Shown here: positions 9,013 to 16,092 of the stretch, piece by piece | How the letters are laid out: the number at the start of each line of letters is the position of its first letter | Numbering within the stretch: the stretch's first letter is position 1 | Assembly: GCA_937996235.1 (NCBI GenBank) | Contig: CALKVK010000006.1 | Span: 1-64,000, forward strand | Length of the DNA stretch: 64,000 bases | DNA from: an uncultured bacterium | GTDB lineage: Bacteria > Planctomycetota > JAJSAM01 > JAJVHW01 | Direction of reading: 5' to 3' | Program-made: the position numbers and the translations under genes | Notes under the pieces: generated by a model | What the model was told of the DNA's origin: nothing | Database searches by the model: none | The model's input: only the letters and a program-made list of their open reading frames with translations

Positions 9013-9025
9013 GGGGGCGGGGAGG

Positions 9026-9550
9026 ATGCGCGCGGAGGTGGCCGTGGACCTGCTCGTGCGGCCCGCGCGCGAGATCGACGCGGGGCCGATCGTGACGCTG
9101 CTGAACCCGATCATCCGCGCGGGCAACCTGACCGTGATGGACGAGGAGCTCACGCTCGAGGGGCAGATCGCGTTCCTCGGCGACTTCCCCGCGGCGGGCG
9201 TGCTGCGTGTGGCGGAGTGCCGCTCGACGCGCACGATCGTCGGCATCCAGGAGGTGCTCTACGCGGCGCGGACGGTGCCCGCGTTCCGGCACGTCGGCGA
9301 GGTCGGGACGTTCGTGTCGCTCGCGCACGCGCGCCGCGGCATCGGCCGCGCGCTCGCCGCGGAGACCTTCCCCGAGGCGCGCCGCCGCGGCTTCACCAAG
9401 CTGATGGCGACGATCCGCGCCGACAATCCGAACGCGCTCGCGTTCTACACGGCGCTCGGGTTCCGGACGGTCGGCGTCGCCGAGCGCCACGCCCGCGTGC
9501 GCGGCCGGTACGTCGACGAGATCCTCGCGGAACGCTGGATCGGGGACTGA
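9026..9550 (+). CDS. GNAT-family N-acetyltransferase
   Basis: 174 residues. The core acetyl-CoA motif is ARRGIGRALAAETF at about 100-113 (the R/Q-x-x-G-x-G/A pyrophosphate loop). It is followed by FTKLMATIRADNPNALAFYTALGFRTVG, the classic motif B of GNAT enzymes. The N-terminal RPAREIDAGPIVTLLN and the end region (RHARVRGRYVDEILAERW) fit the RimI/PhnO-like group acting on small molecules or antibiotics, but the substrate is unknown. ATG 9026 directly follows GGGGAGG, a strong but closely spaced ribosome site; GTG 9038 is a possible alternative. It is separated from its neighbours by the repeat cluster and a 147-bp gap, so it is probably transcribed alone. Confidence 0.88.
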   Translation: MRAEVAVDLLVRPAREIDAGPIVTLLNPIIRAGNLTVMDEELTLEGQIAFLGDFPAAGVLRVAECRSTRTIVGIQEVLYAARTVPAFRHVGEVGTFVSLAHARRGIGRALAAETFPEARRRGFTKLMATIRADNPNALAFYTALGFRTVGVAERHARVRGRYVDEILAERWIGD

Positions 9551-9697
9551 CGGGCCGCTCCGCGCGGCGCGCGAACGGCGCGGACGGCGCGAACGGCGCG
9601 ACTCGGTGTGCCGGGGTCGCTATGCTGCGTCGCGAGGGAAGCGGAGCGCGGCGGCGGCAAGGGGGCGCGCCGCTCGGGCGACCGTGGGGAGCGGGAG

Positions 9698-10174
9698 ATG
9701 ATCTGTACGGACTGTGGGCGCGAGGCGCCCCTGCGCGACGTGGCGTTCCACCAGAACATCGGCGCGCTCGTCGTGCGCTTCTCCAGGACCGTCCGTGGGC
9801 GGCTCTGCAAGTCGTGCATCCATCGCCACTTCTGGAGTACGACCGGAACGACGCTCGCGCTCGGCTGGTGGGGCACGATCTCGTTCCTCGTGACGCCGTT
9901 CTTCCTGCTGAACAACATCGGCCGCTACGCGGTGCTCGTGTGGATGCCCGGCGTGCCGCAGGGTGCGCGTGCGCCGGTGCTCACGGAGGACGCCGCGCGC
10001 CGCATCGGGCAGCTCGGCGAGGAGCTGTTCGGACGTCTGGACCGCGGCGAGCAGCTGCGGAGCGTGGCGCAGAGCGTCGCGGACCGTGTCGGCGTCACAC
10101 CGGGTCAGGTCGCGCTCTTCGTGCGTGAGGTCGTCCGACGTCAGCAGGCCGTGGGAGACACGGCGCGCTCGTGA
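9698..10174 (+). CDS. Zinc-ribbon membrane protein
   Basis: 158 residues. C3-x2-C6 and C37-x2-C40 form a probable zinc ribbon at the N terminus. A hydrophobic region follows (TLALGWWGTISFLVTPFFLLNNIGRYAVLVW split over one or two helices), then a soluble helical tail of about 80 residues with a regular Arg/Glu pattern. The start ATG 9698 is preceded by GGGAG at normal spacing. A TATGCT hexamer at 9620-9625 could be its -10 box. The family is not one I can name; zinc ribbons joined to membrane helices are common small hypothetical proteins in GC-rich bacteria. The tail overlaps no other gene. Confidence 0.82.
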   Translation: MICTDCGREAPLRDVAFHQNIGALVVRFSRTVRGRLCKSCIHRHFWSTTGTTLALGWWGTISFLVTPFFLLNNIGRYAVLVWMPGVPQGARAPVLTEDAARRIGQLGEELFGRLDRGEQLRSVAQSVADRVGVTPGQVALFVREVVRRQQAVGDTARS

Positions 10175-10315
10175 GCGCGCGCGAGCCGCGCAGCGCCGGC
10201 GGCACGCCGGGCCGGTGCGACGTCGTCGTCGTCGGTGCCGGCGAACCGGCGACCGACGCGCCCGGTTGCCGCGCGCTTCGCGCGCCGCGTCCGGCGCGAA
10301 CCGAGCTGCGCCGAG

Positions 10316-10921
10316 GTGCCGTTGAGCGAGCCGTCCCGACCCGTGACCGCGACGTTCCCGCGCTGGCTCTGGGCTTCGACGTGGGGCTGGTGGCTCGGCA
10401 TCGTGCTGGTGACCGCGCTCGCGATCGCCGCCGACTCGATCGGCGTCGAGCACGCGCAGGTGCCGGTCGGGGTCGGCATGGGGCTCGGGGTCGGGCTCGC
10501 GCAGTGGCTCGCACTGCGCCGCGCCGGGGGCAGCGCCGCGGGCTGGCTGCGTGCGACCCTGCTCGGCGTGACGGCGCCGTTCGTGCTCGCGGACCTCGCA
10601 CGGCTCGTGGGGCTCGGCGACACCTACGCCCTCTACGCGGCGGCGGCGCTCGCCGGGATCGCCGCGGGCGTGCTGCAGGCCCGCACGTGGCGTCTCCGAG
10701 GATCGGCCTGCGCGCTGTGGATCGTCGCCGGCACGGCCGCGTGGATCGTCGCTTCCGGAACGGTTGCGGCCGCCGACGCGATCTGGCAGGCCAGGGCGGT
10801 CGACGGACGCCTCGGCCTCGCGCTCTATCTGGGGCTGCTGTTCGGCGGCGGTGTGCCCCTCGGCGTCGTCACCGGCTGGGCGGCACGCCGGCTGGCGCAC
10901 CCGCGCACCGCCGCCGCGTAG
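10316..10921 (+). CDS. Small polytopic membrane protein
   Basis: About 201 residues with roughly six hydrophobic segments: WLGIVLVTALAIA, VGVGMGLGVGLAQWLAL, TLLGVTAPFVLADL, YAAAALAGIAAGV, LWIVAGTAAWIVASG and LALYLGLLFGGGVPLGVV. The pattern with a QWLALRR turn resembles small membrane proteins of unknown role. The start is uncertain: GTG 10316 is chosen because the peptide upstream (from GTG 10235) is Arg-rich and low-complexity, but GTG 10235, TTG 10322 and GTG 10343 are all in frame. No good ribosome site is visible for any of them. It lies between the zinc-ribbon gene and the amidohydrolase array. Confidence 0.6.
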   Translation: MPLSEPSRPVTATFPRWLWASTWGWWLGIVLVTALAIAADSIGVEHAQVPVGVGMGLGVGLAQWLALRRAGGSAAGWLRATLLGVTAPFVLADLARLVGLGDTYALYAAAALAGIAAGVLQARTWRLRGSACALWIVAGTAAWIVASGTVAAADAIWQARAVDGRLGLALYLGLLFGGGVPLGVVTGWAARRLAHPRTAAA

Positions 10922-10993
10922 CCCGCTCGCGGCGCCGACGCGCGCAGGACCCGCCGCACGGACCCGATGCATGACGCGGCGGGCGCCGGGAGG

Positions 10994-10999
10994 TACGCT
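10994..10999 (+). promoter_or_regulatory. TACGCT: possible -10 box of the amidohydrolase array
   Basis: TACGCT lies 12 nt before ATG 11012. It fits the TANNNT hexamer seen just before several starts in the window and would give a 5' leader of only about 5 nt. No -35 box is recognisable. Confidence 0.4.
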
Positions 11000-11011
11000 C
11001 CCGGGCCCGTC

Positions 11012-12427
11012 ATGCGACGCCCCGGTCTCGCTCTCGCCCTCGCGCTCGCCGCGTTCCCCGCGGTGGCGCGTGCCGAGGGCGACGCCCCGAGTCCCGCAGG
11101 CGCCGACGGCGCCGTCGTCGCGCTCGTGGGCGGCGAGGTGCGGCCCGTCTCGGGGCCCGTGCTGCCGCGCGGCACCGTGCTCCTGCGCGGCGGACGCATC
11201 GCGGCCGTCGGCGCCGACGTGGCCGTGCCCGAGGGGGCGCGCGTCATCGACTGCGCGGGGGCGGTGGTCACGCCCGGCCTGATCGACGCCGACTGCGCGC
11301 TCGGGCTCACGCCGTGGGACGCGGGCGCCGGCGTGCCGGGCGCGGACGCGCGCGCGATCGACGCGTTCGACGGGTGGGACGAGCGGCTCGGGACCGCGCT
11401 GCGCGAGGGCGTGACGGCGCTCGTCCTCGGCGCGAACCGCGAGCAGGTGCTCGGCGGCGTCGCGTGCGTCGTGCCCACGGGCCCGCCGGGCGCCGCCCCG
11501 CTCGCGAGCGATGCGGCCGTGGTGCTGAACGTCTCGACGCGCGGCGCGGGCGGCGGCGCCCCGGGGGCGTTCCGCACCGCGACGATCCGCGGTGCGCTCC
11601 AGGCCGCGCTCGACCGCCGCATCGAGGTGGAGCGCTGGCGCCGCGACCTCGCCGAGTACGAGGACGAGCGCCTCGCGGTCGAGCCGACGCTCGAGGAGCG
11701 GCTGCTGCTCTCGCCCGAGCTCCTCGCGCGCATGCGCCTCTGGACGCCCGCCGAGCGCGCGGCGTGGCGTGAGGCGACGTACAAGTCGATGGGGCGCGAG
11801 AAGGCGTACACGAAGCCGAAGAACCCGGCGACGCCGCCGCGCGCGCCCGGCGACGACCCGAACCTCGACGCGCTGCGCGACGCGCTCGGCGACGGCGCGA
11901 CGCCCGCCGCGCGGCGCACGCTCCTGCGCGCGGAGCTCGAAGGCGACGTGGACGCGGCGCTGCGCATCGCCGCCGACTTCGCGCTCACGCCCGTCGTGGC
12001 CGGCGGCGAGGGACTGCGCCGCCGCACCGCGGAGCTGGCGCGCGCCCACGCGCGCGTCGTGCTGACGCACCTCGGCGACACGAGCGCATCCACGACGAGC
12101 GCCGTCGCGCGCCGCTCGCCCGGTCTCGCTGCGGCCCTCGCGGCCGCGCGCCTGCGGCCCGCGCTCGGCACCGGCGGCGTCGGCGCCGCCCGCTGGCTGC
12201 GGCTCTTCGCCGCGCGCGAGATCGCGGAGGGCCTGCCGCGCGACGCGGCGCTCGCGGCGGTCACGCTCTGGGCCGCGGAGTCCGCGGGCGTCGAGGCGCA
12301 GATGGGTTCGCTCGACGCGGGCAAGCGCGGCGACGTCGTCGTCTGGAGCGGGGACCCGTTCGGCGCGACGTCGCGCGCGCTGCACGTGTTCGTCGAGGGC
12401 GCGGAGGTGGACGTTGCCGCGCGCTGA
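11012..12427 (+). CDS. Exported amidohydrolase-like protein 1 (no HxH metal site)
   Basis: 471 residues, first gene of an eight-gene paralogous array. The signal peptide ends at VARA-EG. The N-terminal beta-sandwich of the amidohydrolase fold is clear (LLRGGRIAAVGADVAVPEGARVI). So is the C-terminal return strand (GSLDAGKRGDVVVWSGDPFG). Where active members have PG-xxxx-HxH, this protein has PGLIDADCA, so both first-strand histidines are lost (D and A). An Arg/Lys/Pro-rich insertion (KAYTKPKNPATPPRAPGDD) sits mid-protein. A binding or structural role, rather than hydrolysis, is inferred. ATG 11012 is chosen because it begins the signal peptide; ATG 10967 is in frame but adds a poor leader. Confidence 0.85.
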   Translation: MRRPGLALALALAAFPAVARAEGDAPSPAGADGAVVALVGGEVRPVSGPVLPRGTVLLRGGRIAAVGADVAVPEGARVIDCAGAVVTPGLIDADCALGLTPWDAGAGVPGADARAIDAFDGWDERLGTALREGVTALVLGANREQVLGGVACVVPTGPPGAAPLASDAAVVLNVSTRGAGGGAPGAFRTATIRGALQAALDRRIEVERWRRDLAEYEDERLAVEPTLEERLLLSPELLARMRLWTPAERAAWREATYKSMGREKAYTKPKNPATPPRAPGDDPNLDALRDALGDGATPAARRTLLRAELEGDVDAALRIAADFALTPVVAGGEGLRRRTAELARAHARVVLTHLGDTSASTTSAVARRSPGLAAALAAARLRPALGTGGVGAARWLRLFAAREIAEGLPRDAALAAVTLWAAESAGVEAQMGSLDAGKRGDVVVWSGDPFGATSRALHVFVEGAEVDVAAR

Positions 12428-12428
12428 C

Positions 12429-13634
12429 GTGCCGCGACGCGCGGGCCGGCTCCTGCGCGCGACGTTCGCTGCCGCGTGCGCGCTCGTCGGCGGCGTGCCG
12501 GCGGCGCACGCCGACGATCCCGCCGCGAGCGCGGACCTGGTGCTGCGCCTCGGCACGCTGCACGTCGGCGACGGCGACGTCGTGAACGACGCGCTCGTCG
12601 TGATCGACGACGGCCGCGTCGTCGCGGTGCAGGCGGGCGGGACCGTGCCCGAGGGCGTGCGCGTGCGGACGTTCGCGCGCGCCGTCGCGTGCCCGGGCTT
12701 CGTGGACGCGGTCACGCAGTACGGTCTCGACGACGGCGCCGCCGAGCGCCCGGACACCCTGACGCCCGACGTGCGCGCCGCCGACGCGTTCGACGTGCGC
12801 GCGCCCGAGCTCCGCGCCGCGCTCGACGCCGGCACCACGACGCTCGGACTCGTGCCCGCGCCGTGGAACGTCGCCTGCGGCCGCGCCGCGACCGCAGGCT
12901 TGCGCACCGACGGCAGCGCCGAGGTGCTCGAGCGCGTGGGCGTGCCCGTGTTCGCGTTCCGCGCGCCCGCGCTCCGCCGCGACCGCGTGCCGGCGACCGC
13001 CGCGGGCGCGCGCCTCGTGCTCGAGGCCGCGTTCGAGGGGCGCGCGTGGACGACGTCGGGCGAAGGCGCGGCGCCGCTCCGCGCCGAGGCGCTCGCCGAG
13101 CTCGCGCAGCTCCGCAGCGGCGCGGTGCTCGTGCACGTGGACCGCGCCGAGGAGGCGCGCGTCGCGGTCGAGACGCTGCGCGCCCGCGGACTCGCCCCGA
13201 CGCTCGTCGGCCTGCGGCAGATCGCGGGCCCGGACGAGGCGCGCGCCGTCGCCGCGCTCGGCGTGCCGTGCGTCGTCACCGAGCTCGGCCCCGAGGACTC
13301 GCTCGCGACGCTCGCGGTGCCGGCCGAGCTGCGCGCGGCGGGCGCGACCGTCGCGCTCGCGAGCGGTGCGCCCGCGCAGTCGCCGCGCACGCTGCGTCTC
13401 GCGCTCGCGCTCGCCGTCGCGAACGGACTGCCCGCCGCCGACGCGGTCCCGGCGGTCACGTCGCACGCCGCCGCGGCGCTCGGCGCGTCGAAGGGTCTCG
13501 GCCGCGTGGCCGTCGGCGCGCGCGCCGATCTGCTCGTCTTCGACGGAGCGCCGTGGGAGCCCGCGTCGCGGCTGCTCCTGACCGTGACCGGCGGACACGT
13601 CGCGTTCGACGCCGCCCGGAAGGACGCGCAGTGA
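12429..13634 (+). CDS. Exported amidohydrolase-like protein 2 (no HxH metal site)
   Basis: 401 residues. GTG 12429 sits 1 nt after the previous stop; TTG 12414 is in frame but less likely. The signal peptide ends near AAHA-DD. The sandwich strand VVIDDGRVVAVQAGGTVPEGV and the C-terminal GLGRVAVGARADLLVFDGAPW show the family fold. The PG-xxxx-HxH position reads PGFVDAVTQ, with V and Q replacing the histidines. A later histidine that in active members lies on strand 5 may be kept (VLVHVDRAEEA). Without the first metal pair, normal catalysis is unlikely. Its stop overlaps the next start by 4 nt (GTGA). Confidence 0.84.
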   Translation: MPRRAGRLLRATFAAACALVGGVPAAHADDPAASADLVLRLGTLHVGDGDVVNDALVVIDDGRVVAVQAGGTVPEGVRVRTFARAVACPGFVDAVTQYGLDDGAAERPDTLTPDVRAADAFDVRAPELRAALDAGTTTLGLVPAPWNVACGRAATAGLRTDGSAEVLERVGVPVFAFRAPALRRDRVPATAAGARLVLEAAFEGRAWTTSGEGAAPLRAEALAELAQLRSGAVLVHVDRAEEARVAVETLRARGLAPTLVGLRQIAGPDEARAVAALGVPCVVTELGPEDSLATLAVPAELRAAGATVALASGAPAQSPRTLRLALALAVANGLPAADAVPAVTSHAAAALGASKGLGRVAVGARADLLVFDGAPWEPASRLLLTVTGGHVAFDAARKDAQ

Positions 13635-14848
13635 CGCGCACCGGTTCGGCGTTCGCGCTCGCGGTGCTCGTCGCCGCGCCGGCCGTGCTCGCGCCCGCGG
13701 CCGCCGCGCGCCCCGCGCCGCAGGCGCTCGTCTTCGGCGACGTCACCATCGCCGACGGACTCGGCACGGCGCCGCGCAAGGGCAGCGTGGCGATCGTGGA
13801 CGGCCGCCTCGTGCTCGGGACGGGTCCCTCGGGCGCGCGGCGCGTCGCCGTGGACGGCGCCTGGCTCGCGCCGGGCTTCGTCGAGCCGTCCGGCCGCGCC
13901 GGCTACGTGCACGCCGACGCGGAGGGCACGCGCGAGATGACGCCCGACGTGGACGCGCGCGACCTCGCCGACGTGCGCTCGAGCGCGTTCCGCGAGGCGG
14001 CGTTCGAGGGCTGCACGACCGTCGTGCTCGCACCCGGCGCGACGAACGTCGTCGGCGGACTCACGCAGGCGTTCCACGCGTGGACGCCCGAGGGCGCCGC
14101 CGTGCCGATCGCGGGCGCGCCGCAGGCGCTGCAGATCGCGCTCGCGGACGAGCCGACGAACGGCAACTTCCCGCCGCGCTCGGGCCCGACGACGTCGATC
14201 TACGCGCGCCGTCCGACGACCCGCATGGGCGTCGTGTGGATGCTGCGCCAGACGTTCCTCGCGGCGAAGGGCGTGCAGCAGCCGCCCGACGGCGCCGACC
14301 TCGCGCGCTACCGCGACGTGCTCGAGGGGCGCCGCACGCTGCGCGTCGTCTCGCACGCGGTGCAGGATCTGAACGCGGGCGTGCGGCTCGCCGACGAGGC
14401 GGGCTTCCGCTACGTGCTCGAGGGCGCGGACGAGGGCTACATGGTGCGCGAGGCGCTCGGGCGCCGCGCGACGCAGGTCATCTCCGGGCCGCTCCCGAGC
14501 GTCACCTCCGGCGTCGGTCCCGAGTTCACCGACACGGCGCTGCGCAACACGGCGATCCTGCGCGAGGCGGGCTGCACCGTCGCGCTGACCGCCGGCGCGC
14601 AGGGCGGACGCTGGCTGCGCGAGCAGGCCATGTTCGCCGCGCGCTACGGTCTCACGCGCGACGAGGCGCTCGCCGCGGCGACGAGCGTCGCCGCGGACAT
14701 CTGCGGTCTGCCCGACCGCGGGCGCATCGCCGAGGGCGCCGCGGCCGACGTCGTGCTGTGGAGCGGGCACCCGCTCCTGCCGTCGTCGCGCATGTTGATG
14801 GTCGTCGTGGACGGGCGCGTCGTGTTCGACCGCACGGGCGAGGAGTGA
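13631..14848 (+). CDS. Exported amidohydrolase-like protein 3 (no HxH metal site)
   Basis: 405 residues. GTG 13631 overlaps the previous stop. The signal peptide is VTRTGSAFALAVLVAAPAVL ending near AAARP. The metal-site strand reads PGFVEPSGR, so S and R replace the histidines. Strand 5 keeps a histidine (RVVSHAVQDLNAG), followed by the conserved family stretch AGFRYVLEGADEGYMV. The C terminus (RGRIAEGAAADVVLWSGHPLLPSSR) is the usual family ending. It is less derived in the middle than proteins 1 and 2. The stop overlaps the next gene's GTG. Confidence 0.85.
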   Translation: MTRTGSAFALAVLVAAPAVLAPAAAARPAPQALVFGDVTIADGLGTAPRKGSVAIVDGRLVLGTGPSGARRVAVDGAWLAPGFVEPSGRAGYVHADAEGTREMTPDVDARDLADVRSSAFREAAFEGCTTVVLAPGATNVVGGLTQAFHAWTPEGAAVPIAGAPQALQIALADEPTNGNFPPRSGPTTSIYARRPTTRMGVVWMLRQTFLAAKGVQQPPDGADLARYRDVLEGRRTLRVVSHAVQDLNAGVRLADEAGFRYVLEGADEGYMVREALGRRATQVISGPLPSVTSGVGPEFTDTALRNTAILREAGCTVALTAGAQGGRWLREQAMFAARYGLTRDEALAAATSVAADICGLPDRGRIAEGAAADVVLWSGHPLLPSSRMLMVVVDGRVVFDRTGEE

Positions 14849-16092
14849 GCGTGAGGGTAGGCATCCGCTTCGTGGCCGCGTGCGCGCTGTGCGCCGCACC
14901 CCTCGCCGCCCGGGCCTCCGACGACGAGTTCGCGCTGCAGGCGCGGCACGTCGTGACCGTCGAGGGCGCGACGTACGACGAGGGCGGCTCCGTGCTCGTG
15001 CGCGGCGGGCGCGTCGAGGACGTGCAGCCGGGCTTCGTCAACCCGTGGGGCGTCGAGGTGCGGCGCTTCGACGACGCGTGGCTGCTCCCCGGCTTCGTCG
15101 AGGCCCACAGCCAGGGCGGCCTCGACCGCCCGAACGAGAACGCGCCGAACACGCCGTTCGTCTCGGTGCTCGACGGCCTCGACCCGCTCGCGCCCTACTT
15201 CGAGGACCTGCTGCGCGACGGCGTGACGACCGTGTTCGTGGTGCCCGGCGACCAGACGCTGCTCGGCGGACAGGGTCTCGTGCTGAAGCCCGTCGGCCGC
15301 ACCGCGGAGGAGATGATCGTGCGCCGCGACGCGGGCCTGAAGGTCGCGCTCGCGCCGCGCCGCGGGACCTCGCGCATGGCGCAGCTCGCGGAGCTGCGCC
15401 GCACGCTGCGCGCCGCCCGCGGGCAGGAGGCGCGCGAGGTCGTGGACAACCCGGACGACCCCGGCCGCGCGCCGCGGCAGCGCGCGCTCAGCGACCTGCT
15501 CGACGGCAAGCTGCCCGCCGTGCTCGCGTGCGACGCGTCCGTCGACGTCGTCAACGCGCTCGCGGTGCTCGACGAGTTCCGCCTGCGCGGCTTCGTCACG
15601 CTCGGCACGGGCGCCCGCCGCGCGCTGCCGCTGCTCGCGGAGCGCGGCGTCGCGTGTCTGCTCCCCGACGACATCGAGCCGCTCGAGCGCGACCCGGAGA
15701 CGGGCGAGGAGACGCGGCGCTTCCTCGCGAAGGAGGCGCTCGACGCGGGCGTGCCCGTCGCGATCCAGGCGAACGAGGCGTCGGCGTACGGCATGCGCTC
15801 GCTCTGGTACCAGGCGGCGGTCGCCGTCTCGCAGGGCGTGCCGCGCGACGTCGCGCTGCGCGCCGTGTCGCTCGAACCCGCGCGTGTGCTCGACGTCGCG
15901 GAGCGCGTCGGCTCGCTCGCAAAGGGCAAGGACGCGAACGTGGTGCTGTGGAGCGGCGACCCGCTCGACCCGCTGTCCGTCGTCGAGCGCGTGTGGATCG
16001 AGGGCGCGCAGGTCTACGACCGCGCGACCGACCGCAAGCTGAAGCGCCTGCTCGACGGCGTCGAGCGCAGCCGCTCCGAGGAGTCGCGCTGA
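14845..16092 (+). CDS. Exported amidohydrolase-like protein 4 (one of two HxH histidines kept)
   Basis: 415 residues. GTG 14845 overlaps the previous stop as GTGA; GTG 14851 is an in-frame alternative. The signal peptide ends at AARA-SD. The metal-site strand reads PGFVEAHSQ: the first histidine is kept and the second is Gln. The rest follows the family, with FVVPGDQTLLGGQG, a segment VLACDASVDVVNALAVL where strand 5 normally has His, and the ending VGSLAKGKDANVVLWSGDPLDPLS. It could bind one metal at most by the usual scheme. The stop TGA shares its last base with the next ATG. Confidence 0.85.
   Translation: MSVRVGIRFVAACALCAAPLAARASDDEFALQARHVVTVEGATYDEGGSVLVRGGRVEDVQPGFVNPWGVEVRRFDDAWLLPGFVEAHSQGGLDRPNENAPNTPFVSVLDGLDPLAPYFEDLLRDGVTTVFVVPGDQTLLGGQGLVLKPVGRTAEEMIVRRDAGLKVALAPRRGTSRMAQLAELRRTLRAARGQEAREVVDNPDDPGRAPRQRALSDLLDGKLPAVLACDASVDVVNALAVLDEFRLRGFVTLGTGARRALPLLAERGVACLLPDDIEPLERDPETGEETRRFLAKEALDAGVPVAIQANEASAYGMRSLWYQAAVAVSQGVPRDVALRAVSLEPARVLDVAERVGSLAKGKDANVVLWSGDPLDPLSVVERVWIEGAQVYDRATDRKLKRLLDGVERSRSEESR

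Noticed and set aside
9620..14899. Very long minus-strand open frame opposite several amidohydrolase genes
   Set aside because: Low-complexity Arg/Ala/His composition, and opposite well-supported genes with signal peptides and conserved motifs.
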